Source: Pseudomonadota bacterium
GTDB taxonomy: Bacteria > Pseudomonadota > Gammaproteobacteria > Burkholderiales > Burkholderiaceae
Direction of reading: 5' to 3'
NCBI GenBank assembly: GCA_021783435.1
Contig: JAJXUC010000186.1
Span: 1 to 6,860, forward strand
DNA: 6,860 nucleotides
In this document: positions 1 through 5,267 of the stretch, piece after piece
How the letters are laid out: every line of letters starts with the position of its first letter
Position numbering within the stretch: the stretch's first letter is position 1
The notes under the pieces: model-generated
Told to the model about the DNA's origin: nothing
What the model saw: the letters and a program-made list of their open reading frames with translations, nothing else
Database searches by the model: none
Program-made: the position numbers and the translations under genes

Positions 1-69
1 CTGGCGCGACTCCATCCGAGCGGGCTGTACTGGTGGAGTGGTGCGGGCAGGGATGGGCGCATCCGTTAA
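1..69 (+). CDS. C-terminal end of an unidentified protein (partial)
   Basis: An open frame enters from the left edge in frame 1 and ends at TAA (67-69). It gives 22 residues ending in GLYWWSGAGRDGRIR. The Tyr-Trp-Trp and basic tail is not enough to name a family. A ComEC/Rec2-like C-terminus is one possibility, since those proteins often end in an aromatic-basic stretch, but this is a guess. The stop lies 18 bp before the next start on the same strand, so the two genes may be co-transcribed. The fragment is probably a real gene end because of this tight spacing, but only the upstream sequence can identify it. Confidence 0.4.
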   Translation: MARLHPSGLYWWSGAGRDGRIR

Positions 70-87
70 CGGCACGGCATACAAAGC

Positions 88-561
88 ATGAACCCAACTG
101 AGACCATCATTTCGGGCATCGGCGCCTGGCAGCAGGCGATTGCCGAGCTATTGAGTTCACCAGGGCTGTCCGTCAGCATGTACAGCCCTGACTATGCAGA
201 CTGGCCGTTGAACCAGATCGAACTCATCAACGCGCTCAACGCCTGGGGCCTCCAGGGCAAGCATCCCGGCATCCGCATGCTTGCACGTCGCTTCGACCTT
301 GTGCAGCGCGACCAAGCGCGCTTTACTCAGTGGCGCTTGCGGTTCTCATATCGGATCGACTGTCGCGAATTACCGGAAAACCTCCCCGCGCCTGTCGAGA
401 GTCTGCTCACACCTGACCGAGGACTCGTGGCCATTCCCAGCGATACCCACCGGCGCGCTGCGATGTGCTCCAGTGGACGCCTGCATGCGGCGTTTGAGCA
501 GTTTGACCAGGCCTGGGCCCTGTCCAATGCAGGCTTTCCGGCACATGTCCTTGGGTTGTGA
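88..561 (+). CDS. Conserved-looking hypothetical protein, 157 aa
   Basis: The function is not recognised with confidence. The protein is soluble: there is no signal peptide, no membrane segment and no lipobox. Visible landmarks are a beta-strand-like stretch with LSVSMYSPDY at about residues 27-36, an alpha segment IELINALNAWGL at about 44-55, a second strand GIRMLARRFDLV at 61-72, then WRLRFSYRID at 82-91 and TPDRGLVAIP at 108-117. This strand-helix-strand layout and the 'YSPD' phrase recall small phospholipase-D-like proteins found in Proteobacteria (the DUF7931 type), but no HKD catalytic motif is present, so no enzyme activity is claimed. The first ATG (88) is used; the Shine-Dalgarno is poor. 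It follows the partial gene by 18 bp. No intrinsic terminator is visible in the 180 bp after its stop. Confidence 0.65.
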   Translation: MNPTETIISGIGAWQQAIAELLSSPGLSVSMYSPDYADWPLNQIELINALNAWGLQGKHPGIRMLARRFDLVQRDQARFTQWRLRFSYRIDCRELPENLPAPVESLLTPDRGLVAIPSDTHRRAAMCSSGRLHAAFEQFDQAWALSNAGFPAHVLGL

Positions 562-732
562 ATTTTTCGCAACAAGATGGATTTTCTCAAATAGAGCTAC
601 CGGGGGAAACCCGAGTGCGCGCTATACTTACAATTGAACTTGACATGGCCCTTGTGGCATGAGGGTTCGTGTGCTTTACCATTCTCGGAATCCACCGATT
701 TCAATCGCCCGTTTGATCTGTCTGACGCTTTG

Positions 733-736
733 AGGA
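733..736 (+). promoter_or_regulatory. Ribosome binding site that fixes the lipoprotein start
   Basis: AGGA (within TGAGGAAAC) lies 5 nt before ATG 742. The in-frame ATG at 634 has no comparable site and would place about 36 polar residues in front of the signal peptide. This supports 742 as the true start. Confidence 0.7.
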
Positions 737-741
737 AACAA

Positions 742-963
742 ATGAAAAAGTCCCTTCTGTTGGCTTCCATGATCGCCGCCCTTGCCCTGGCTGCTTGCGG
801 TAAGAAAGAAGAAGCCGCACCTGCTGCTTCCGCACCTGCTTCGGCTGCTGCACCCGCTGCCGCTTCGGCACCTGCTGCTGCTTCCGCACCTGCTTCGGCC
901 GCCGCACCTGCTGCTGCCTCGGCACCTGCTGCTTCTGCGCCTGCCAGCGCTGCCAGCAAGTAA
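742..963 (+). CDS. Small Ala/Pro/Ser-rich lipoprotein, 73 aa
   Basis: This is a predicted exported lipoprotein. Residues 1-18 form a signal peptide: MKKS, then a hydrophobic core LLLASMIAALALAA. The lipobox is LAAC with the lipidated Cys at residue 19 (codon 796-798), and the next residues are GKKEE. After Lys/Glu the mature protein is only Ala, Pro and Ser, ending SAASK, so no globular domain is present. Gly at +2 rather than Asp gives no inner-membrane retention signal in the E. coli rule, which suggests outer-membrane sorting (inference). Most of the tail is a duplicated 18-residue unit. Similar short 'CGKKE + Ala/Pro' lipoproteins are common in Burkholderiales; their function is unknown to me, and a flexible spacer or cell-wall-facing tether is only a guess. 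The gene appears monocistronic, with 180 bp upstream and a strong terminator 31 bp after the stop. The start at 742 is chosen on Shine-Dalgarno and signal-peptide grounds. Confidence 0.85.
   Translation: MKKSLLLASMIAALALAACGKKEEAAPAASAPASAAAPAAASAPAAASAPASAAAPAAASAPAASAPASAASK
829..936 (+). repeat. Two tandem copies of a 54-bp coding repeat
   Basis: Copy 1 spans 829-882 and copy 2 spans 883-936. Each encodes an 18-residue unit beginning SAPASAAAPAAASAPAA. By eye they match at 48 of 54 positions. Five of the six differences are silent third-position changes (GCT/GCC, CCC/CCT) and one changes the last residue (Ala to Ser). Partial units flank both copies (APAA before, SAPASAA after), so the whole tail seems to have grown by slippage or unequal crossover. 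Confidence 0.8.
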
Positions 964-994
964 GCACCTCGGCGCGATTCTTTCGCATCGAACG

Positions 995-1019
995 AAAGCC
1001 AGCGCAAGCTGGCTTTTTT
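995..1019 (+). terminator. Intrinsic terminator of the lipoprotein gene
   Basis: A perfect 9-bp stem (995-1003 AAAGCCAGC with 1008-1016 GCTGGCTTT) closes a GCAA tetraloop at 1004-1007, which is a stable GNRA-type loop. The T-run is 1014-1019. It starts 31 bp after the lipoprotein stop. Confidence 0.88.
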
Positions 1020-1119
1020 ATTGGGCTGCAAGTGCACTTGAGGCTGTGGGTATCTTGATGTTTGCTGGTGGTTGATGCGCCGCACCGCGACCGTGGATCA
1101 TTTTCGCGCCGTCAGCAGA

Positions 1120-1179
1120 AAAGGCTCGGCACAAAAAAGCCCGCTGTCAACGACGCGGGCTTTTTTGTGCCGAGCCTTT
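1120..1179. terminator. Bidirectional intrinsic terminator, 25-bp perfect stem
   Basis: The arms 1120-1144 and 1155-1179 are perfect reverse complements, with a 10-nt loop at 1145-1154. The GC core (GCCCGC / GCGGGC) is flanked by A6 at 1133-1138 and T6 at 1161-1166, so each strand reads as hairpin plus U-run. On the - strand it lies 29 bp after the rpmG stop and is the obvious terminator of rpmB-rpmG. On the + strand it backs up the lipoprotein terminator. The outer 11-13 bp of each arm, beyond the A/T tracts, are more than a terminator needs. Confidence 0.9.
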
Positions 1180-1208
1180 GGACTCGGTCTGCAATGCACG
1201 GCCTGGGC

Positions 1209-1376
1209 TTATTTGATCTTGCCTTCCTTGTAAGACACATGCTTGCGCGCGACCGGATCGAACTTCATGATTTCCATCTTTTCCGGTTGAATGCGCTTGT
1301 TCTTGGTGGTGGTATAGAAGTGACCGGTTCCAGCTGTGGATTCCAGCTTGATTTTTTCGCGTCCGCCCTTGGCCAT
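1209..1376 (-). CDS. rpmG: 50S ribosomal protein L33
   Basis: L33 is a small protein of the large ribosomal subunit, located near the E site. The 55-residue product begins [20 protein letters not shown], continues [20 protein letters not shown] and ends [11 protein letters not shown], which is full length and typical for Proteobacteria. It has no cysteines, so it is the zinc-free (C-minus) form. AGGAG at 1386-1390 lies 9 nt before the start. It follows rpmB by 28 bp, the usual rpmB-rpmG pairing, and no separate promoter is visible in the gap. The perfect hairpin at 1120-1179 ends the transcript. The call is firm from sequence alone. Confidence 0.98.
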   Translation of the reverse strand: MAKGGREKIKLESTAGTGHFYTTTKNKRIQPEKMEIMKFDPVARKHVSYKEGKIK

Positions 1377-1404
1377 GATGATTTGCTCCTGTCCAGTTCA
1401 GTGC

Positions 1405-1638
1405 TCAGACTTCGCCGCGTGCGCGAAGATCATCCAGCACGGTGTCGATGCCGACTTTGTCGATGAGGCGCAGCCCGGCATTCGAAATGCGTAGGCGCAC
1501 GAAACGATTCTCGCTTTCGACCCAGATTCTGCGGTACTGCAGGTTGGGCAGGAAACGACGCTTAGTTTTGTTGTTGGCGTGGGAAACGTTGTTACCCACC
1601 ATCGGCGCTTTGCCGGTTACTTGACAGACCCGTGCCAT
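1405..1638 (-). CDS. rpmB: 50S ribosomal protein L28
   Basis: L28 is a component of the large ribosomal subunit. The 77-residue product starts [20 protein letters not shown], followed by [20 protein letters not shown] and a C-terminal helix [13 protein letters not shown]. This matches the L28 family over its full length. It has a single Cys, so it cannot form the four-Cys zinc site of the C-plus form. Start 1638 is chosen because the family begins with MARVCQ; the frame stays open 10 codons further upstream without any family-like residues. The Shine-Dalgarno is weak (GGGGTG). A promoter with a TAGAAT -10 lies about 40 bp upstream. It is first of the rpmB-rpmG pair and follows apaH on the same strand. 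Confidence 0.98.
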   Translation of the reverse strand: MARVCQVTGKAPMVGNNVSHANNKTKRRFLPNLQYRRIWVESENRFVRLRISNAGLRLIDKVGIDTVLDDLRARGEV

Positions 1639-1675
1639 GGAGCACCCCACTGATATTGATAAAGACAAACTCTAA

Positions 1676-1703
1676 ATTCTACAACGTTTCGGCCCGGTTT
1701 CAA
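1676..1703 (-). promoter_or_regulatory. Sigma-70-type promoter for rpmB-rpmG
   Basis: Read on the - strand, TTGAAA (1703-1698) and TAGAAT (1681-1676) are separated by 16 bp. The -10 is preceded by TTG, giving the TGn extended -10 form. The predicted transcript would have a 5' leader of about 30 nt before ATG 1638. The promoter lies in the 83-bp gap after apaH, so the ribosomal pair can be expressed independently of apaH. Confidence 0.65.
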
Positions 1704-1721
1704 AACTAACATGGCCTGGTG

Positions 1722-2573
1722 TCAAGGAGGCGGGAGTTTTCCTTCTCTCGGGCAGGGAACAGCACGGGTTTGGAGCCAGTTTTCTCCTGCTGCTGGAAGT
1801 TGGATGGCGGTCAGATTGCCGCCCCAGAGGCAGCCACTGTCCAGGCACAGCGCATTGTTAGACCAGTGCAGCCCAAGCGTGGACCAATGACCAAAAGCAA
1901 TGGGGGTTTTTTCTGTACGTCGTCCCGGTGCAAGGAACCATGGAACCAGCCCTGGCGGGGCGCGGTCAACTTCCTGTTTGAAGTGAAAATCGATGCTTCC
2001 GGAAGCATGTACTGACGTGTCGATGAAGCGCAAACGAGTCAGGGCATTGATGGTGATACGCCAGCGCTCCGGGCCCCGCAGCATGTCGCTCCAGCGGTCG
2101 GGAAGATTGCCGAAAACCTCGCGCAGAAAGCCGGCCAGGTCGTGACCTCGCAGTTGCTCCTGAACTTCGCTGGCGAGTTGCAAAGTTTGTTCGCAAGTCC
2201 ACTGCGGCAGCACGCCGGCATGCACCAGCAGCCAGCCATGCTCGAGCATGGCCAGCGGCCAGCGGCGCACATGGTCGAGCAGCTCGTCTCGGTCAGGCGC
2301 ATCGAGGATAGGCTGCAAGGTGTCTGTCCGGTGGGCCTTGCGTACACCATGGGCCACGGCCAGCAGATGCAGGTCGTGGTTGCCCAGCAGGCACTGTGCG
2401 GCATCACCCAGCGCCATGAGACGGCGTAGCACGGCAAGCGAGTCCGGTCCCCGATTGACGGCATCGCCCAACACGACGAGGCGGTCTCGCCCCGGATCGA
2501 ACGCAATGAGGTCAAGCAGGCGAGCGAAGGCTTGGTCGCAACCTTGCAAGTCTCCAATCAAATAGATGGCCAT
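1722..2573 (-). CDS. apaH: Symmetrical bis(5'-nucleosyl)-tetraphosphatase (Ap4A hydrolase)
   Basis: The enzyme hydrolyses Ap4A and related dinucleoside polyphosphates symmetrically to two ADP in the cytoplasm; in E. coli ApaH also removes NpnN caps from RNA. The 283-residue product is full length (E. coli ApaH is about 280). Metallophosphatase motifs appear in order: GDLQGC at 7-12 (metal ligand Asp8), GDAVNRGPDS at 36-45, GNHDLH at 64-69, VHAG at 117-120, GHW at 228-230 and LDSGCLWGG at 244-252. The second motif has Ala where ApaH usually has Leu (GDLVNRG), a mild change beside the conserved Asp and Arg. AGGA at 2581-2578 lies 4 nt before ATG 2573. It is divergent from the mutase gene. No clear sigma-70 promoter was found in the 122-bp divergent gap. 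Confidence 0.95.
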   Translation of the reverse strand: MAIYLIGDLQGCDQAFARLLDLIAFDPGRDRLVVLGDAVNRGPDSLAVLRRLMALGDAAQCLLGNHDLHLLAVAHGVRKAHRTDTLQPILDAPDRDELLDHVRRWPLAMLEHGWLLVHAGVLPQWTCEQTLQLASEVQEQLRGHDLAGFLREVFGNLPDRWSDMLRGPERWRITINALTRLRFIDTSVHASGSIDFHFKQEVDRAPPGLVPWFLAPGRRTEKTPIAFGHWSTLGLHWSNNALCLDSGCLWGGNLTAIQLPAAGENWLQTRAVPCPREGKLPPP

Positions 2574-2695
2574 GGCTTCCTAGAATAGCTGCAACTGTCA
2601 GAACAGGACGACGGTCGGCATGCCGATGATTGTGTGTTTTCGGCGAGGCCGTGTTTGGCAAATCCTTCCCTTCGCTGCTCCCGAAACGACCCACC

Positions 2696-4072
2696 ATGGC
2701 GCAACTCGACCCCACCTTGTTCAAGGCTTACGACATTCGCGGCGTTGTCGGCCGCGGCCTGACCGAGGCGGCGTGTGAGCCTATTGGCCGTGCCTTTGCC
2801 ACGCTGGCGCGCGCGCGAGGCCAGCGTGCGGTGCATATCAGCCGTGATGGCCGAGCCTCCGGGCCTGCGCTGGGTGCCGCACTGGCCGTCGGCCTGCGCG
2901 CCGGTGGGCTGGATGTGATCGACATCGGCATGAATGCCACGCCGATGCTGTACTACGCCTGTGCCGCCAGCGAAGTGCCCAACGGCATCCAGATCACCGG
3001 CAGCCACAATCCTCCCGAGTACAACGGCCTGAAGATGGTGCTGTGCGGTGATGCCCTGCACGGCGCAGACATCACTCGCCTGCGCGAGTTGACGCAGTCC
3101 GAGCAGTACGCCACAGGTGCAGGTGGCATGCGCCAGGCCAGCGTGGTTGAGCCCTACCTGCAGCGCATCGTGCAGGACGTGACACTGGCGCGTCCGTTGA
3201 AGGTGGCGGTGGATTGCGGCAACGGCGTTTCAGGCGCCTTTGCGCCCGACTTGTTGCGACGAATGGGCTGCCACGTGATCGAACTGTTTTGCGAGGTGGA
3301 CGGCACATTTCCCAACCATCATCCGGACCCTGCCGACCCGCACAACCTGGAAGATCTGCAGCGCGTGCTGCGGGACACCGACGCCGAAATCGGCCTGGCG
3401 TTCGATGGCGATGGCGATCGGCTCGGCGTGGTCACGAAGCACGGGCATGTCATCTGGCCCGATCGCCAGCTCATGCTGTACGCGGCCGATGTGCTCACCC
3501 GGCACCCCGGCGCCCCCATCATTTACGACGTGAAATGCACCGCCAATCTCGCACCCTGGGTGCGCAGTCATGGGGGCGAGCCGATGATGTGGCGCACCGG
3601 GCATTCACTCATCAAGGCGCGCATGAAAGCGGTCCAGGCGCCATTGGCCGGGGAAATGAGCGGGCATATTTTTTTCAAGGATCGCTGGTTCGGTTTTGAC
3701 GATGCGCAATACGGCGCCGCCCGTTTGTTGGAGTTGCTCTCGCGTGTGGCCGATCCCGAAGCCCATTTGCTGGCCTTGCCCGATTCCGTCTCGACCCCCG
3801 AACTCAAACTCGATACCGCCGAGGGCGCCAACTTCGTGCTTTGCGAACGTCTATTGAACGAGGCCAAATTTCCTGGCGCAGTCCAACTACACACCATGGA
3901 CGGCGTGCGTGCCGAGTATGCCGATGGTTTCGGCCTGGCCCGACCTTCCAACACCACGCCTTGCGTGGTGTTGCGCTTCGAGGGGCGCACCGCTGCGGCC
4001 CTGGCGCGAATCCAGGGTGAATTTCGCGGGGCCCTGCACGCGTTGGACCCGACATTGAAATTGCCGTTTTGA
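2696..4072 (+). CDS. manB: Phosphomannomutase/phosphoglucomutase (AlgC type)
   Basis: The enzyme interconverts hexose-6-phosphate and hexose-1-phosphate (mannose or glucose) through a phosphoserine, supplying GDP-mannose and UDP-/dTDP-glucose routes for LPS and exopolysaccharide. The 458-residue product is close to AlgC in length. Four family loops are intact: the phosphoserine loop TGSHNPPEYNG at 101-111 (Ser103), metal site DGDGD at 237-241, sugar-specificity loop GEMSGH at 319-324, and phosphate-binding loop RPSNTTP at 416-422. The N-terminus LFKAYDIRG is typical. ATG 2696 is chosen because MAQLDPTLFKAYDIRG fits the family start; an upstream TTG at 2630 in frame would add 22 residues of no recognisable character. 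The Shine-Dalgarno is weak. It leads the cluster with waaC, 21 bp downstream. Both mannose and glucose activity are expected from AlgC-type loops, but in vivo preference cannot be read from sequence. The symbol could equally be algC. Confidence 0.93.
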   Translation: MAQLDPTLFKAYDIRGVVGRGLTEAACEPIGRAFATLARARGQRAVHISRDGRASGPALGAALAVGLRAGGLDVIDIGMNATPMLYYACAASEVPNGIQITGSHNPPEYNGLKMVLCGDALHGADITRLRELTQSEQYATGAGGMRQASVVEPYLQRIVQDVTLARPLKVAVDCGNGVSGAFAPDLLRRMGCHVIELFCEVDGTFPNHHPDPADPHNLEDLQRVLRDTDAEIGLAFDGDGDRLGVVTKHGHVIWPDRQLMLYAADVLTRHPGAPIIYDVKCTANLAPWVRSHGGEPMMWRTGHSLIKARMKAVQAPLAGEMSGHIFFKDRWFGFDDAQYGAARLLELLSRVADPEAHLLALPDSVSTPELKLDTAEGANFVLCERLLNEAKFPGAVQLHTMDGVRAEYADGFGLARPSNTTPCVVLRFEGRTAAALARIQGEFRGALHALDPTLKLPF

Positions 4073-4093
4073 CGAGTCGATTGGGCTAACTCG

Positions 4094-5185
4094 ATGCGAG
4101 TTTTGCTGGTCAAGACAAGTTCCATGGGGGACATCGTCCACGCTCTTCCGGTCGTGGGCGACATCAAGGCGGCTTTCCCTGGCGCGCTGGTCGACTGGTT
4201 GGTCGAGGAGGCCTACGTCCCGTTGGTGCGGGCGCATCCGGCGGTTGACAGCATCATTCCACTCGCCCTGAGGCGCTGGCGCAAAAATCTCGGATCCAGG
4301 GAGACGCGCGAAGAGTGGGGTGGCATGGTGCGCAGCCTGAGGTCATGCCGTTTTGACGCTGTCATTGACCTCCAGGGCCTGGTGAAAAGTGCACTCCTTG
4401 CACGACTGGCGCGCGGCCCTCACGTCGGCCTGTCCTGGGCATCTTCACGCGAGTTCTTGGCACCGATGTTTTACGATCGGCGCATGAAGACGCCGTTGCG
4501 GCGTACCGAGGCAGCCGTGCCGCGCTACCGGCAGCTTGCAGCCTGGGCTTTGGGTTACGTGCCGTCGGGGCCGCCGCGCTATGGCTTGCAGGTTTCGGCT
4601 GCCCGTCCGGCCTGGCTGCCTGGGGTGCGGCCCTTCGCGGTTCTTTTGTCGGCCACGGCCAAACCGCGCAAGCTTTGGGCCGAGGACCGATGGGTTGCGT
4701 TGGCCCGTTGGCTGCATCAGCATGGCGTCGCGAGCGTTTTTGCATGGGGTAATGCGCGTGAGCGGGAGCGTGCCGAGCGCCTGGCCGCAAACGTGAACAC
4801 GATGTCGGCCAAGCCGGGTGCAGAGAGCATGGACCCGCAAAACGTGATCGAAGGCGGGGCCATGGCAGCGCCCGAAGCCTTCGGGCTCGATGTCTGGATG
4901 CGGGTTCTCGCGGCATCTGCCTTGGTCGTGGGCGTCGACACCGGTTTGCTGTATCTGGGCGCTGCGGTTGGCACACCCGCGGTGGCTGTCTACACCGGCT
5001 CATCCCCGCACAGTGTCGAATTCGAATCGGCAGGGCCTTGGCTTGCCTTGGGTGACGAGGGTCAGCCGCCCGCGTTGAGCGATGTCATGCAAGCGGTCAC
5101 GAGCCTGCTCGGCTTGCCGCCGGCTACCGATGGCGCGGTGTCGTTCATGTCCGGCCAACCGGTCGCGCCCACAGCATGGGCGTGA
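4094..5185 (+). CDS. waaC: Lipopolysaccharide heptosyltransferase I, divergent
   Basis: WaaC transfers L-glycero-D-manno-heptose from its ADP donor to Kdo of the LPS inner core, on the cytoplasmic face of the inner membrane. It is a GT-B glycosyltransferase of family GT9. Residues 1-17 (MRVLLVKTSSMGDIVHA) carry the family start and catalytic Asp13. FDAVIDLQGLVKSALLARLA, then GLSWASSREFLAPMFYDRR, are also classic. KLW (Lys193), Glu223 in GNARERE and VGVDTG (Asp282) match the donor site. Oddities: SAT at 186-188 replaces HAT, Ala189 replaces Thr, Phe263 sits where E. coli has Met, and Tyr287 (codon TAT 4952-4954) replaces the usual His of GLxHL. There are also about 20 extra residues between Glu223 and Asp282, and a non-conserved tail of about 25. 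At 363 residues it is longer than the usual 320-340. It lies 21 bp after the mutase gene and probably in one operon with it and waaA. Confidence 0.9.
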   Translation: MRVLLVKTSSMGDIVHALPVVGDIKAAFPGALVDWLVEEAYVPLVRAHPAVDSIIPLALRRWRKNLGSRETREEWGGMVRSLRSCRFDAVIDLQGLVKSALLARLARGPHVGLSWASSREFLAPMFYDRRMKTPLRRTEAAVPRYRQLAAWALGYVPSGPPRYGLQVSAARPAWLPGVRPFAVLLSATAKPRKLWAEDRWVALARWLHQHGVASVFAWGNARERERAERLAANVNTMSAKPGAESMDPQNVIEGGAMAAPEAFGLDVWMRVLAASALVVGVDTGLLYLGAAVGTPAVAVYTGSSPHSVEFESAGPWLALGDEGQPPALSDVMQAVTSLLGLPPATDGAVSFMSGQPVAPTAWA

Positions 5186-5267
5186 AGCACGGCATGCAGC
5201 CAACGTGCGCGGGGCGGGCTGGTCCGTCCGGATGATGCCGGCGACCATGATGCGTCGGGCCCCATTC

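Noticed and set aside
623..645. TATACT (623-628) and TTGACA (640-645) upstream of the lipoprotein gene as promoter elements
   Set aside because: They are in the wrong order to form one promoter. TATACT has no -35 match 16-18 bp upstream and TTGACA has no -10 match at the right distance downstream. The lipoprotein promoter is probably nearby but I cannot place it.
1029..1040. 12-bp palindrome CAAGTGCACTTG between the two terminators
   Set aside because: Palindromes of this length are expected once or twice by chance here, and it is not beside any promoter.
597..1085. Open frame of 162 codons on the - strand with long Ala/Glu/Gly repeats
   Set aside because: It is the antisense shadow of the lipoprotein's Ala/Pro repeat and crosses its terminator; the + strand reading has a signal peptide, lipobox and ribosome binding site.
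2581..2586. TAGAAT as a -10 for the mutase gene
   Set aside because: The sequence 17 bp upstream (TCAAAT) is a poor -35, and there is no TGn extension, so the evidence is too weak to annotate.
2800..2828. 9-bp inverted repeat (CACGCTGGC / GCCAGCGTG) in the mutase gene
   Set aside because: The arms are short and GC-rich around an 11-nt loop and encode a normal Ala/Arg-rich family segment; this is ordinary in GC-rich coding DNA.
3214..3699. 161-codon open frame within the mutase gene, and similar long antisense frames in waaC and waaA
   Set aside because: These are shadow frames of high-GC genes, with Arg/Pro/Ala-rich translations and no family features.
5082..5267. Upstream extension of the waaA frame overlapping waaC
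   Set aside because: The 62 extra residues are Arg/Cys-rich and unlike WaaA; the membrane anchor and the normal family length begin at 5268.
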